Assembly: GCF_023541015.1 (NCBI RefSeq)
Contig: NZ_JALNPR010000004.1
Span: 124,001-188,000, forward strand
Direction of reading: 5' to 3'
Source of the DNA: Marivivens donghaensis
Lineage (GTDB): Bacteria > Pseudomonadota > Alphaproteobacteria > Rhodobacterales > Rhodobacteraceae
Length of the DNA stretch: 64,000 nt
Shown: one piece after another, positions 16,659 through 26,655 of the stretch
Layout of the letters: the number at the start of each line of letters is the position of its first letter
Position numbering within the stretch: the first letter of the stretch is position 1
Program-made: the position numbers and the translations under genes
Notes under the pieces: generated by a model
The model's database searches: none
The model's input: only the letters and a program-made list of their open reading frames with translations
What the model was told of the DNA's origin: nothing

Positions 16659-17525
16659 TTAGGCGCGAACGAGTGCTTCATAGTCCTCTGCGATTGAGCG
16701 GGTGATATCACCAACTTCAAAAGTGTAGTCACCGATCTGACCAACGGGAGTAACCTCAGCCGCAGTGCCTGTCAGCCAGCACTGTTCAAAGTCAGCCAAC
16801 TCTTCCAGCTGAATGCGGCGCTCAATGACGTTGATGCCTTTGTCGCGCAGCATGCCGATGACGGTTTGACGGGTGATGCCATTCAGGATCGCGTCTGGGA
16901 TCGGGGTGTGCACTTCGCCGTCTTTGACGAAGAAGATGTTCGCGCCAGTCGCCTCAGCCACGTAGCCACGATAGTCGAGGAACAGTGCGTCAGAGCAGCC
17001 TTTGGCTTCTGCGGCGTGTTTGGACATCGTGCAGATCATATAGAGACCAGCGGCCTTTGCAGCGGTCGGGATAGTTTCGGGCGACGGGCGCTTCCATTTC
17101 GCGATGTCCAGCTTTGCGCCTTTCATCTTTGCGTCGCCGTAGTAGGCACCCCAAGTCCAAGCGGCCACAGCCATGCGAACAGGGTTGCGCGCGGATGCAA
17201 CACCCATGTCTTCGCCCGCGCCACGCCATGCAACAACGCGGATGTATGCGTCGGTCAGGCCGTTCGCATCCAAAACAGCTTTCTTCGCAGCTTCGATTTC
17301 TTCAACGGTGTAGGGGATCGGCATGTCGAGCATTTCGCCCGATTTCAGCAAACGCTCAGAGTGCTCGACGGATTTGAAGATTTTGCCGTTGTAAGCGCGC
17401 TCGCCTTCGAAAACGGACGATGCGTAGTGCAGCGCATGGGTCAGAATATGGACGTTTGCGTCACGCCAATCGACCAACTGGCCGTCCATCCAGATTTTAC
17501 CGTCACGATCATCATAGCCAGCCAT
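16659..17525 (-). CDS. ilvE: Branched-chain amino acid aminotransferase
   Basis: 288 residues, fold-type IV PLP enzyme. The N-terminal ASSVFEGERAYNG is the family substrate-gate motif. The catalytic lysine is probably in DIAKWKRPSPETIPTAAKAAG. EATGANIFFVKDG and LTGTAAEVTPV complete the PLP phosphate site. It makes or degrades Leu, Ile and Val via their 2-oxo acids. The start MAGYDDRDG at 17525 is preferred because AGAGGG precedes it; the longer frame would add seven residues. It is divergent from petP. Confidence 0.93.
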   Translation of the reverse strand: MAGYDDRDGKIWMDGQLVDWRDANVHILTHALHYASSVFEGERAYNGKIFKSVEHSERLLKSGEMLDMPIPYTVEEIEAAKKAVLDANGLTDAYIRVVAWRGAGEDMGVASARNPVRMAVAAWTWGAYYGDAKMKGAKLDIAKWKRPSPETIPTAAKAAGLYMICTMSKHAAEAKGCSDALFLDYRGYVAEATGANIFFVKDGEVHTPIPDAILNGITRQTVIGMLRDKGINVIERRIQLEELADFEQCWLTGTAAEVTPVGQIGDYTFEVGDITRSIAEDYEALVRA

Positions 17526-17674
17526 AGTGCACCCTCTGCTTTTCATTTATTTCTCAACGCACTACGATTTCTATCGTAAAATTGCGCGAATTCATGAGAT
17601 TCGCTAACAGTGAAGGCTTGGAATGTCAACAAGGCTGACGTATTCTGTCCGTGAACGAAAGAAGGGTTTCGGCC

Positions 17675-18172
17675 ATGAATGACGTGCCAAGCGGACAGTC
17701 CTTGCTGTTTTTGACGGATGAACAGCTACGGCAGGGGATTGAGGCGATGTATTTTGCCTACCGCGGTTTCACGGCAGACCCTGATCGCATCCTTGAAGAA
17801 AAAGGCTACGGACGGGCGCATCACCGTGCTGTCCACTTTATCAACCGAAGCCACGGTACGACGGTGAATAATCTCTTGTCTATTCTTGGTGTTACAAAGC
17901 AGTCCCTTAATCGTGTGTTGCGCGCTTTGATCGATGACGGTTTGGTAGAGAGCAGGGTCGGCCAAGAGGACAAGCGTGAACGTCACCTTTTCCTCACCGA
18001 AGCTGGCCAGCGTCTGGAGCGCGAGCTGTCCGATGCGCAGCGGGATCGAATGCGGGCAGCGTTTCGCGCCGCAGGTCCAGCTGCCGTTGGTGGGTTCCGC
18101 CAAGTTCTAGAGGCGATGATGGATACGGACATGCGTCGTCAATACGAGGCGCTGAGGGATAGAACGACATGA
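17675..18172 (+). CDS. petP: MarR-family regulator PetP
   Basis: 165 residues with a MarR winged helix: NRSHGTTVNNLLSILGVTKQ (recognition region), LIDDGLVESRVGQEDKRERH (wing), FLTEAGQRLERELSDAQRDR. The gene overlaps the following OmpR-type regulator by ATGA, the same pair as petP-petR of Rhodobacter capsulatus, where it was found next to the bc1 genes. Here the bc1 operon is about 14 kb away. ATG at 17675 has GAAGG upstream; a GTG at 17651 is an alternative. Confidence 0.82.
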   Translation: MNDVPSGQSLLFLTDEQLRQGIEAMYFAYRGFTADPDRILEEKGYGRAHHRAVHFINRSHGTTVNNLLSILGVTKQSLNRVLRALIDDGLVESRVGQEDKRERHLFLTEAGQRLERELSDAQRDRMRAAFRAAGPAAVGGFRQVLEAMMDTDMRRQYEALRDRTT

Positions 18173-18870
18173 GCGCCGATGACGCCCATATTTTAATTGT
18201 TGATGACGACGAACGGATCAGGGGACTTCTACAGAAGTTCCTTATGCGGAATGGTTTTTTGGTGAGCACCGCACGCGATGCGGCTCATGCGCGTCGTATC
18301 CTGTCTGGTCTCGAATTCGATTTGATCGTTTTGGATGTCATGATGCCTGGTGAAGACGGCATGTCGTTGTGCCGCGATCTGCGGGCACGGTTGGGCACGC
18401 CCGTTATGTTGCTGACGGCAAAGGGTGAGACCTCTGATCGAATTGCTGGTTTGGAAGCGGGCGCTGACGATTACCTAGCAAAGCCGTTCGAGCCCAAAGA
18501 ACTGCTGTTGCGGATCAATGCAATCCTGCGCCGTGTTCCGCAGGCGGTTCCTGCTGTCGTGGTGCCGAAGTCGCTTAATATGGGTCCGTTTCGCTACGAT
18601 GTGGATCGGGGGGAGTTGTGGAGGGGTGATGATCTGATCCGCCTGACCGCGACCGAGAGCCAGTTGATGAAGATTTTCAGCGCTAAGCCCAGTGAACCCG
18701 TATCGCGGGGTACCTTGGTCGAGGAGCTTAGCCGTTCTGGTGGGCAAACGCAGGAACGCGCGGTCGATGTTCAGATTACCCGTCTACGCCGCAAGATCGA
18801 GGTCGATCCGAAGCAGCCTCGTTATCTCCAGACGGTTCGCGGTTCGGGCTACATGCTGCAGCCTGATTGA
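18169..18870 (+). CDS. petR: OmpR-family response regulator PetR
   Basis: 233 residues. The receiver domain (about 6-120) has acidic residues in LIVDDDERI, phospho-acceptor Asp in LIVLDVMMPGEDG and Lys in YLAKPFEP. A C-terminal OmpR winged helix follows (about 135-230; VDVQITRLRRKIEVDP, LQTVRGSGYML). No histidine kinase adjoins it, as in the known petP-petR pair, where PetR is required for growth through the bc1 complex in R. capsulatus. Translationally coupled to petP. Confidence 0.85.
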   Translation: MSADDAHILIVDDDERIRGLLQKFLMRNGFLVSTARDAAHARRILSGLEFDLIVLDVMMPGEDGMSLCRDLRARLGTPVMLLTAKGETSDRIAGLEAGADDYLAKPFEPKELLLRINAILRRVPQAVPAVVVPKSLNMGPFRYDVDRGELWRGDDLIRLTATESQLMKIFSAKPSEPVSRGTLVEELSRSGGQTQERAVDVQITRLRRKIEVDPKQPRYLQTVRGSGYMLQPD

Positions 18871-18900
18871 CGGACGGATGGGATTGGGGTTCCTTGCGGT

Positions 18901-19827
18901 ATGACCACAGCCTTAATCACACACCCCGCCTGCCTGAACCATGTGACGCCCGACGGACATCCTGAACAAGTTGCCCGTCTTCAAGTCGTTTTGGACGCCT
19001 TGTCTGATATTCCGTTGGAGCGGTTTACAGCCCCAATGGCGGCGGACGACGATTTAAAACGGTGCCATCCGCAGTCTTACATCGACCGACTACGTTCGGC
19101 ATTGCCCACATCTGGCTCGCGGCAGTTGGATGCCGACACGCATATGTCGCCCGGATCGCTTGAGGCGGCGTATCGTGCTGCAGGCGCTGTCATGCTCGCA
19201 GTCGACAAAGTGCTAAACGGCGATGTGAAGAACGCCTTTGCCGCCATTCGCCCCCCCGGTCATCACGCCGAACAAGAAATCCCGATGGGCTTTTGTTTGT
19301 TCGGTAATGTCGCCATCGCGGCGAAGTATGCGCTTGATCATCATGGACTGCGCCGTGTCGCTATCGTTGATTTCGATGTTCATCACGGCAATGGCACTCA
19401 GGCGTTGTGCGAAGATGATCCTCGTATCCTTACGATCACATCGCAACAGATGCCGCTTTGGCCGGGGACGGGTGATCCTGTTGATACGGGTGAGTTTGAT
19501 AACGTTCTAAATATCGCCTTGCCGCCCGCAAGCGGCTCTGACGTTTTTCGCAAAGTATACGAAGACCAAGTGTTCCCCCGTCTTGCGGCTTTCGCACCCG
19601 AGCTATTGATTATTTCTGCTGGCTTCGATGCGCATCGTGATGATCCGCTCGCCCAGTTGGAATTCGAGACCGAAGACTTTGCCTGGGTGACACACCGCCT
19701 GTGTGATATTGTCGAGTCCTCTTGCAACGGGCGCGTGGTATCTGCATTGGAAGGTGGCTATAACCTTGACGCGTTGGCAGCCTCCGCTGCCGCCCTTGTA
19801 AGTGTTCTGGAGGAAAGAGGCCGATGA
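18901..19827 (+). CDS. Histone-deacetylase-family amidohydrolase
   Basis: 308 residues, zinc-dependent class II HDAC / acetylpolyamine amidohydrolase fold. Key residues: RPPGHHAE (catalytic His pair), VDFDVHHGNGTQ (zinc Asp and His), SAGFDAHRDDPL (second Asp) and EGGYNL (transition-state Tyr). Bacterial members deacetylate polyamines, acetoin-type substrates or proteins; which one applies here cannot be decided. The stop overlaps the xseB start (ATGA), placing it in an operon with xseB, ispA and dxs. Confidence 0.9.
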   Translation: MTTALITHPACLNHVTPDGHPEQVARLQVVLDALSDIPLERFTAPMAADDDLKRCHPQSYIDRLRSALPTSGSRQLDADTHMSPGSLEAAYRAAGAVMLAVDKVLNGDVKNAFAAIRPPGHHAEQEIPMGFCLFGNVAIAAKYALDHHGLRRVAIVDFDVHHGNGTQALCEDDPRILTITSQQMPLWPGTGDPVDTGEFDNVLNIALPPASGSDVFRKVYEDQVFPRLAAFAPELLIISAGFDAHRDDPLAQLEFETEDFAWVTHRLCDIVESSCNGRVVSALEGGYNLDALAASAAALVSVLEERGR

Positions 19828-20066
19828 CTGACACGCCCGTTGATGAAATGAGCTTTGAGCAGGCGATGAAAGAGCTGGAGTCGGTTGTGAACCGTCTTGA
19901 GCATGGTGATGTGGCGCTCGACGATTCCATCGCGCTTTATGAACGTGGCGCTGCGCTAAAGGCCCGTTGCGAGGCCAAGCTGAAAGAAGCTGAAGAAAAA
20001 GTGGCCAAGATCACTTTGGGCGCTGATGGCGCACCGACTGGAACGGCACCGCTGGACGCTGGCTAA
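19824..20066 (+). CDS. xseB: Exodeoxyribonuclease VII small subunit
   Basis: 80 residues with the XseB signature: SFEQAMKELESVVNRLEHGD, then VALDDSIALYERG, CEAKLKEAEEKV. It forms the helical hairpin that binds the XseA large subunit for single-strand DNA degradation; xseA is not in the window. Overlaps both neighbours by a few bases, the common xseB-ispA-dxs arrangement. Confidence 0.95.
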   Translation: MTDTPVDEMSFEQAMKELESVVNRLEHGDVALDDSIALYERGAALKARCEAKLKEAEEKVAKITLGADGAPTGTAPLDAG

Positions 20067-20923
20067 TGTCATTGAACGCCGCACTAACCCGCGCTCGCGA
20101 TCTGGCCGAGGCTGAGATCGCGCAGGCGCTGTCGGGCATTGATATGCCTGTCGCTGATGCGATGGGATATGCAGTGCGCGGCGGAAAAGGGTTGCGCGGT
20201 TTTTTGGTTCTCGAAGGTGCGGCGCTCCACGGTATTGCGAACGCTACCAAGGTCGCGGCGGCGATCGAATGTTTGCACGCCTATTCTCTGGTGCATGATG
20301 ATCTGCCCTGCATGGACGATGATGATGTGCGCCGTGGGCAGCCGACCGTTCATCGCAAATGGGACGAAGCGACCGCCGTCCTTGCAGGTGATGCGCTTCA
20401 ATCGTTAGCATTTGAATTCTTGGCTTCCGCTGATTGTGCCGCTGAACGGCGCATAGACCTGATCCGTTCCTTTGCCGAGGCGTCGGGTGTGCGTGGGATG
20501 GTCGGTGGTCAGGCGTTGGACATCGCGGCAGAGACCGCTTTGGCTCCGCTCACACTCGATCAGATCACCACATTGCAGGCAGGTAAAACGGGTGCGCTCA
20601 TCACGTGGTCCGCGACGGCGGGGCCTCGAATGGCGGGCGCGGACATTGGACCGTTGAAACGCTATGGCGATGCCTTGGGGCTGGCTTTCCAAATCTGGGA
20701 CGATGTTCTGGACGTGACGGGCGATGCTGAAACGGTCGGCAAAGCCGTGGGTAAAGACGCTGATGCTGGCAAAGCGACATTCGTGTCCCTCTTGGGTTTG
20801 GACGGGGCGAAACGCCGCGCAGCCGATTTGGTGACCGAGGCTTGCGATGCCCTATCTATCTATGGTGAAACCGCGCAAACCCTGCGCGACGCGGCACGTT
20901 TTGTGATCGCCCGCGACAAGTGA
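20066..20923 (+). CDS. ispA: Farnesyl (geranyl) diphosphate synthase
   Basis: 285 residues. First aspartate-rich motif [10 protein letters not shown] with following RRG, second DDVLDVTG in the [11 protein letters not shown] context; [16 protein letters not shown] is the C-terminal family signature. It condenses IPP with DMAPP/GPP to make FPP for quinones and cell-wall carriers. TAATG overlap with xseB and 7 bases to dxs indicate one transcript delivering isoprenoid precursors. Confidence 0.95.
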   Translation: MSLNAALTRARDLAEAEIAQALSGIDMPVADAMGYAVRGGKGLRGFLVLEGAALHGIANATKVAAAIECLHAYSLVHDDLPCMDDDDVRRGQPTVHRKWDEATAVLAGDALQSLAFEFLASADCAAERRIDLIRSFAEASGVRGMVGGQALDIAAETALAPLTLDQITTLQAGKTGALITWSATAGPRMAGADIGPLKRYGDALGLAFQIWDDVLDVTGDAETVGKAVGKDADAGKATFVSLLGLDGAKRRAADLVTEACDALSIYGETAQTLRDAARFVIARDK

Positions 20924-20930
20924 GACAGCC

Positions 20931-22856
20931 ATGACTGACACACCGATGACACCACACCTCGACCGCGTTCACACACCTGCGGACCTTAAGGGTATGTCGG
21001 ATTCTGAACTGCGCCATGTAGCCGATGAACTGCGTGCCGAGACGATCAGTGCGGTATCGGTGACAGGCGGGCATTTGGGCGCTGGATTGGGCGTCGTGGA
21101 ACTGACGGTCGCGCTTCATGCGGTGTTCGATACGCCCAAAGATAAGATCATCTGGGACGTTTCGCACCAGTGCTACCCGCATAAGATTTTGACGGGTCGT
21201 CGTGATCGTATTCGGACCCTCCGTCAAAAAGACGGCCTGTCTGGTTTCGCCAAGCGTAGCGAGAGCCCGTATGACGCGTTTGGCGCTGGTCACTCGTCGA
21301 CGTCGATCTCTGCGGCACTCGGCTTTGCCGTGGCACGCGATTTGGGCGGCGTCACCGAAGAGGGCGTCGGCGACGCGATTGCGGTGATCGGTGATGGGTC
21401 CATGTCTGCGGGCATGGCGTTCGAGGCGATGAACAATGCGGGCCACTTGGGCAAGCGGATGATCGTAGTTCTGAACGACAACGAGATGTCGATTGCAGAG
21501 CCCGTTGGCGCGTTGTCGTCTTATCTATCGCGTCTTTATGCAGGCGCTCCGTTCCAAGAGCTGAAAGCGGCTGCCAAAGGCGCGGTAAGCCTTCTCCCCC
21601 CGCCATTCCGCGAAGGCGCTAAGCGGGCGAAGGATATGCTCAAGCATATGACCGTCGGTGGGACCATGTTCGAAGAGCTTGGGTTCTCTTACATCGGGCC
21701 GATTGATGGCCACGACATGGAGCAGCTTTTGGCCGTCTTGCGCACGGTCAAGGCGCGCGCAACTTGTCCGATCCTGATCCATGCGATTACGAAAAAAGGC
21801 AAGGGTTACGCCCCTGCTGAGGCGGCACGCGACAAAGGTCACGCGACGGCCAAATTCGACGTTCCGAGCGGGAAGCAGCACAAGGCGCCGTCCAACGCAC
21901 CAAGCTACACGAATGTTTTTGCTGAAACCTTGCTCGATTTGGCGGCAAAGGATCAAAAAATCTGCGCGATCACGGCTGCGATGCCGGATGGCACGGGTCT
22001 GTCGAAATTTATGGAACGTTATGCATCACGTTGTTTCGACGTGGGTATCGCCGAACAGCATGCGGTGACCTTTGCTGCGGGGCTGGCTGCGGGTGGAATG
22101 AAACCATTCTGCGCGCTCTATTCGACGTTCTTGCAGCGTGGTTACGATCAAGTCGTTCACGATGTTGCTATCCAACGTCTGCCCGTTCGTTTTGCAATCG
22201 ACCGTGCTGGTCTCGTTGGTGCTGATGGCGCGACACATGCAGGTAGCTTTGATGTGGCGTTTCTGGCGAATTTGCCGGGCATGGTTGTCATGGCTGCGGC
22301 GGATGAGGCCGAACTGGTGCGGATGGTTGTGACGGCTGCGGCGCATGACGAAGGGCCGATCGCATTCCGCTTCCCTCGTGGTGAAGGTGTTGGCGTCGAA
22401 ATTCCAACCGATGCGGAGCCTCTCGAAATCGGCAAGGGCCGCATGATTGTTGAGGGTAAGAAGGTTGCAATCCTCTCGTTCGGGACTCGACTTCAAGAGG
22501 TGATGCAAGCCGTCGAAAGTCTGAACGCTAAAGGCATCTCGCCGACCGTCGCAGATGCGCGTTTCGCAAAACCGCTCGACCGTGAATTGATCCTGAAACT
22601 TGCCGCAGATCATGACGCCTTGATCACTATCGAAGAAGGCGCGGTTGGCGGTTTCGGCAGTCACGTTGCGCAATTGCTGTCTGACGAGGGTGTATTCGAT
22701 GCGGGTCTGAAATTCCGTTCGATGGTCCTGCCTGATACGTTCATCGATCACGCCAACCCGCGCGATATGTATGCGACGGCTGGATTGAACGCCGACGACA
22801 TCGAAGCAAAAGTGCTCGAGGTTCTGGGCGTGGCGACGATCGGCAAGACTGCTTAA
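20931..22856 (+). CDS. dxs: 1-Deoxy-D-xylulose-5-phosphate synthase
   Basis: 641 residues, full length. TPP-binding region [18 protein letters not shown] with downstream [10 protein letters not shown]; substrate and cofactor residues in [14 protein letters not shown]; transketolase-like domain with [15 protein letters not shown] and [15 protein letters not shown]-terminal domain from about 510. It makes DXP from pyruvate and glyceraldehyde 3-phosphate, the first step of the MEP pathway, in the cytosol. Confidence 0.97.
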   Translation: MTDTPMTPHLDRVHTPADLKGMSDSELRHVADELRAETISAVSVTGGHLGAGLGVVELTVALHAVFDTPKDKIIWDVSHQCYPHKILTGRRDRIRTLRQKDGLSGFAKRSESPYDAFGAGHSSTSISAALGFAVARDLGGVTEEGVGDAIAVIGDGSMSAGMAFEAMNNAGHLGKRMIVVLNDNEMSIAEPVGALSSYLSRLYAGAPFQELKAAAKGAVSLLPPPFREGAKRAKDMLKHMTVGGTMFEELGFSYIGPIDGHDMEQLLAVLRTVKARATCPILIHAITKKGKGYAPAEAARDKGHATAKFDVPSGKQHKAPSNAPSYTNVFAETLLDLAAKDQKICAITAAMPDGTGLSKFMERYASRCFDVGIAEQHAVTFAAGLAAGGMKPFCALYSTFLQRGYDQVVHDVAIQRLPVRFAIDRAGLVGADGATHAGSFDVAFLANLPGMVVMAAADEAELVRMVVTAAAHDEGPIAFRFPRGEGVGVEIPTDAEPLEIGKGRMIVEGKKVAILSFGTRLQEVMQAVESLNAKGISPTVADARFAKPLDRELILKLAADHDALITIEEGAVGGFGSHVAQLLSDEGVFDAGLKFRSMVLPDTFIDHANPRDMYATAGLNADDIEAKVLEVLGVATIGKTA

Positions 22857-23701
22857 TCGGTTCCAGCGGCGAGAAGGGCGTCCAGACCGCTGCGGTAGTC
22901 TGGATATTTCAAAATCACACCCAATTCGTCCTTAATCCGGTCGTTTTTCACCTTTTTACTCTCGGCATAGAACGACCGCGCCATAGGCGTCATTTCGGCT
23001 GTCTCGAAATCCTCGGCTGGCGGGATCGGAAGATCCAGCAGTTTCGCGGCATAGGCAATGACGTCTTCGGGCGGGGCAGGGTCGTCGTCGCAGACGTTAT
23101 ACGCGGCCCCCGGATTGGGACGGTTGATTGAGGCCCAAAGCACCTGCGCGATGTCTTCGACATGGGTACGGCTGAACACCTGACCCTGTTTAATGATCCG
23201 CCGCGCCGTCCCATTACGCACTTTCGCAAACGGTCCACGACCGGGTCCATATATTCCCGCGAGCCTAAAGATATGGAGCGGCAGGCCCATAGTCCGCCAT
23301 TCGGCCTCTGCCTTAACTCGCAGTTGCCCACGTTTTGTGGCGGGGGTCAGGGGAGCATCTTCATCCACCCAATCGCCGCTGTGATCGCCATAGACGCCCG
23401 TCGTGGACAGATATCCGACCCATTCAAAGGTATCGGCTCGCGATAGAATTTCATCGCGCAGATGCTGAAGCACTGGGTCGCCATCTTCGTTCGGCGCAGC
23501 GGAAACCAGAAGGTGCGTCGCACAGTCCAGTGCAGGCCGCAAGTCTGCGCCGGGCCAAACGCGGGGATCAACGCCTTCGGAGAGCAATCTTGTGGCCTTG
23601 TCGGCGGACCGAGTGGTCCCGATCACCGTCCAGTCGTCGGGCAATAGTTGTGTAAGGGCTTGGGCGGAATAGCCGTGACCGAATGAGAGAAGCGTTTTCA
23701 T
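22853..23701 (-). CDS. NAD(P)-dependent epimerase/dehydratase-like protein (YeeZ-like SDR)
   Basis: 282 residues, extended short-chain dehydrogenase fold. The N-terminal nucleotide motif is altered: [11 protein letters not shown] instead of GxxGxx[17 protein letters not shown] (with Tyr), [14 protein letters not shown] and [14 protein letters not shown] follow. Homologues are commonly annotated as SDR family oxidoreductases without a known substrate. ATG at 23701 is chosen; a TTG three codons earlier is possible. Converges on dxs with a four-base overlap. Confidence 0.8.
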   Translation of the reverse strand: MKTLLSFGHGYSAQALTQLLPDDWTVIGTTRSADKATRLLSEGVDPRVWPGADLRPALDCATHLLVSAAPNEDGDPVLQHLRDEILSRADTFEWVGYLSTTGVYGDHSGDWVDEDAPLTPATKRGQLRVKAEAEWRTMGLPLHIFRLAGIYGPGRGPFAKVRNGTARRIIKQGQVFSRTHVEDIAQVLWASINRPNPGAAYNVCDDDPAPPEDVIAYAAKLLDLPIPPAEDFETAEMTPMARSFYAESKKVKNDRIKDELGVILKYPDYRSGLDALLAAGTD

Positions 23702-23740
23702 GTTTCGCAATGTGACGTGACCTCAGGCATGGTCAAGTGG

Positions 23741-24493
23741 TCAGTCCCACCAGAACTGCCAAGTGGCGGCATTCAAGAGCGCCCCAGCAAGCGCATCCAG
23801 CGTTTCGAACCCTTGATCAACGACATCTGGGCAATAGGCATAGTGCTCTTCCGCAAGCGTCAGCGCTTCGGCGAGTGTGTGAGGCGGGCGCAGAACGTGG
23901 AAGGTTAGCGTGTCGTGGCTGTGACCAATTAGCCGTGCGCCGAACCGATCACGCCAGCGGCGCATGAGACCCATATGGACTTCGGTTTCTGGAAAGGCAT
24001 TCCATCCACCGCAGTCGAGGTATGCAGGAACTTCGGTCGGGTCTGCGGTGGGGAAAAGCGCGATGTAGATCGTCTGCAACGCCGCGCCGCGTGCAGGATC
24101 CCAGACGGCGCTGTCAATCGCATCGGCGTGGTTGGTGTGCGTATCCGATGGCCCGCGTGGCGGCACTGGCTGTTTGGCGGTATTTGATCGAGTGGCCCAG
24201 TCGAGCTTTGCCTGATCCATCCATGCAGGGAAATCGAATTTGGCAGCCCGTAACGCGATGTCTGTGATGGGTCGCGGCGTGGCATCGTTCAGCAATTCGA
24301 CCGATCGGATCGAGCCGATGATGATGGGGGTATGATCCCGATTTTGGGCTTCTTTTGCGATCACGGCCTGAGCGAGATCGCTGTGACAGCGGATCAGTGG
24401 AAAGCGAGTTACTGTGGTTTCGACCAATGAACCAGCGTCGTAGATCAGAGCCTGATCATCATCTGGGCCAAATAACTTTTTCAAAATACTCAT
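23741..24493 (-). CDS. DUF4253 domain protein
   Basis: 250 residues, soluble, no signal peptide. The C-terminal part (about 120-250) carries the DUF4253 pattern: PAYLDCGGWNAFPETEVHMG, RFGARLIGHSHDTLTFHVLR, then EEHYAYCPDVVDQGF and a final WQFWWD. DUF4253 proteins are of unknown function and often resemble immunity or housekeeping accessory proteins. Start MSILKKLFG chosen over an in-frame ATG nine codons upstream. Confidence 0.72.
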   Translation of the reverse strand: MSILKKLFGPDDDQALIYDAGSLVETTVTRFPLIRCHSDLAQAVIAKEAQNRDHTPIIIGSIRSVELLNDATPRPITDIALRAAKFDFPAWMDQAKLDWATRSNTAKQPVPPRGPSDTHTNHADAIDSAVWDPARGAALQTIYIALFPTADPTEVPAYLDCGGWNAFPETEVHMGLMRRWRDRFGARLIGHSHDTLTFHVLRPPHTLAEALTLAEEHYAYCPDVVDQGFETLDALAGALLNAATWQFWWD

Positions 24494-24684
24494 GCTTGCC
24501 CCCAAGCGGTTTGACGCCATTTGCCATCATCGCTCTGCCAGCGGCAAGTGCCATTGCGTCTTGAAGACGTTGCATAACTGGTGTCAGATTTGAGGATGGA
24601 CCGATCAGGCATCATAACCGGACACTCCGACCCCGTAATCGGGGCGCATGCCGACGTCCAAAACAATTCCAAAAAGGTAGAAGA

Positions 24685-26151
24685 ATGAACCAAATCATTA
24701 CGGCCGACACATTGGCGGCGGAGAGCTTTGATAACGCAGATCAGGCCGTTGAACGCTTGATCGAATTGTATGACGCCGCCGTTCAATTCCTCGGTAAAGA
24801 GTTTTCGCGCGCTGTGACCGAAGGCAAGCCAGAAGCCCGCTATCGCGCGTTTTATCCCGAAATCCGAATTGAAACCAAAAGCTATGCCCAGACCGATAGC
24901 CGCTTGTCGTTTGGCCATGTGGCGACGCCCGGTGTCTATTCGACGACCGTGACGCAGCCCCGTTTGTTTGCGAATTACTTGCGGCAGCAGATTGGTCAGC
25001 TGATCGAAAATCACGGTATCGCAGTCGAAATCGGGCCCTCTACGACGCCGATTCCTGTCCACTTTGCCGTCGTGAACGATGCGGCGGTTACGATCCCCCA
25101 AGAAGGCGCGATGAATTTCACCTTGCGGGATGTGTTCGACGTGCCTGATCTGTCGATCACGCACGATGATATCGTGAATGGCACGGGGTTTACGTATCCC
25201 GATGGCTCGCATCCGCTCGCTCCGTTCACGGCGCAGCGGGTGGACTATTCGCTGGCGCGGTTGTCGCACTACACGGCCACATCGCCTGATCATTTCCAGA
25301 ACCACGTTCTGTTTACGAACTACCAGTTCTACGTCGAAGAATTCGAATCCTACGCCCGTCAAATGTTGGCTGATCCCGATAGCGGCTACATCGAATTCGT
25401 CGGGCCAGGGAACATCGTGATCACGGGCGCTGCGGAGCCGTTGCTCATTCCTGCAAAACTCCCGCAGATGCCGACATACCACCTCAAACGCTCTGACGGC
25501 TCGGGTATTACGTTGGTCAATATCGGCGTCGGTCCGTCGAACGCGAAGACGGCAACAGACCACATTGCTGTGCTTCGTCCGCACGCTTGGCTGATGGTTG
25601 GACACTGTGCTGGTTTGAGGAATAGCCAACGCTTGGGCGATTTCGTTTTGGCCCATGCGTACCTGCGCGAAGACCACGTTCTGGACGATGATCTGCCTGT
25701 TTGGGTTCCGATCCCAGCCCTTGCCGAGATCCAGATCGCGCTCGAGAATGCTGTGGCAGAGGTCACAGAGGTCTCTGGCTATGATCTTAAGCGCATCATG
25801 CGCACAGGCACCGTTGCGACCATTGATAACCGCAATTGGGAACTAAGGGACCACTCTGGCCCTGTGCAGCGTTTGAGCCAATCAAGGGCCGTAGCGCTCG
25901 ATATGGAGAGCGCGACCATCGCCGCCAACGGTTTCCGCTTCAGAGTGCCCTACGGCACGCTCCTGTGCGTCTCTGATAAGCCGCTGCATGGCGAGTTGAA
26001 ATTACCCGGAATGGCGTCAGATTTCTATAAAACACAGGTCGCACGGCACCTCATGATTGGTGTTCGTGCTATGGAACATCTGCGAGAAATGCCTCTTGAA
26101 CGCATTCATAGTCGGAAATTGCGCAGCTTTGAGGAAACAGCCTTCCTGTGA
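24685..26151 (+). CDS. amn: AMP nucleosidase
   Basis: 488 residues, the usual size of Amn. N-terminal AMP-nucleosidase-specific domain (1-170, including YRAFYPEIRIETKSY and the TPGVYSTTVTQP stretch). The C-terminal nucleoside-phosphorylase-like domain has GVGPSNAKTATDHIAVLRPH, WLMVGHCAGLRNSQ and ALDMESATIAANGFRF. It hydrolyses AMP to adenine and ribose 5-phosphate in purine salvage. Single gene with its own AAAGGTAGAAG site. Confidence 0.93.
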   Translation: MNQIITADTLAAESFDNADQAVERLIELYDAAVQFLGKEFSRAVTEGKPEARYRAFYPEIRIETKSYAQTDSRLSFGHVATPGVYSTTVTQPRLFANYLRQQIGQLIENHGIAVEIGPSTTPIPVHFAVVNDAAVTIPQEGAMNFTLRDVFDVPDLSITHDDIVNGTGFTYPDGSHPLAPFTAQRVDYSLARLSHYTATSPDHFQNHVLFTNYQFYVEEFESYARQMLADPDSGYIEFVGPGNIVITGAAEPLLIPAKLPQMPTYHLKRSDGSGITLVNIGVGPSNAKTATDHIAVLRPHAWLMVGHCAGLRNSQRLGDFVLAHAYLREDHVLDDDLPVWVPIPALAEIQIALENAVAEVTEVSGYDLKRIMRTGTVATIDNRNWELRDHSGPVQRLSQSRAVALDMESATIAANGFRFRVPYGTLLCVSDKPLHGELKLPGMASDFYKTQVARHLMIGVRAMEHLREMPLERIHSRKLRSFEETAFL

Positions 26152-26283
26152 TTTCGCCTTTTTGGTCGAAAATAGGGCTTTTTTGCTTGCATCGATCCAC
26201 TTTTCATAGTGGTGATCTACTATATACCGTTATTATACGGGACATGAGGCCCAATATCGGGCGGAACTAGGGAGACCATAAAA

Positions 26284-26571
26284 ATGGCAAAGCCGATGAC
26301 TAAGGCGCAACTCGTCGCCGCACTCGCTGAAAAAGCAGGCACAGACAAAAAGACCGCAACCGCTGGTCTCGAAGCTCTGATCGATATCATCACCTCCGAA
26401 GTTTCGGGCGGTGGCGCTGTGACCCTTCCGGGCGTAGGCAAGATCTACTGCCGCGAGCGCCCCGAGCGTATGGTTCGCAACCCTGCAACCGGCGAAACCA
26501 TGTCGAAGCCGGCAGACAAGGTTGTGAAAATGACCATCGCGAAAGCACTTAAAGACAGCGTTAACGCATAA
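26284..26571 (+). CDS. hup: HU-family nucleoid protein
   Basis: 95 residues. HU/IHF fold: MTKAQLVAALAEKAGTDKKT at the N-terminus, the DNA arm region YCRERPERMVRNPATGETM, and a C-terminal VVKMTIAKALKDSV. It bends and packs DNA as a dimer. The arm begins with a RERPERMVRNP sequence like other Rhodobacteraceae HU proteins. Preceded by GGGAG and an AT-rich promoter region with a CCACT/AGTGG hairpin at 26197-26212; followed by a strong terminator. Confidence 0.93.
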   Translation: MAKPMTKAQLVAALAEKAGTDKKTATAGLEALIDIITSEVSGGGAVTLPGVGKIYCRERPERMVRNPATGETMSKPADKVVKMTIAKALKDSVNA

Positions 26572-26611
26572 GTCGTTCTGCAGGTCTTGCACCTGACGCA
26601 TTCTTAAGAAA

Positions 26612-26639
26612 GGGTCGCTGGCATCAGCGGCCCTTTTTT
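26612..26639 (+). terminator. Rho-independent terminator after the HU gene
   Basis: GGGTCGCTG-GCAT-CAGCGGCCC stem followed by TTTTTT. Confidence 0.92.
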
Positions 26640-26655
26640 CATTCTCGGGGACATT

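Noticed and set aside
24490-25677. 395-codon minus-strand frame across amn
   Set aside because: Antisense shadow of amn, which has clear domains and a ribosome site.
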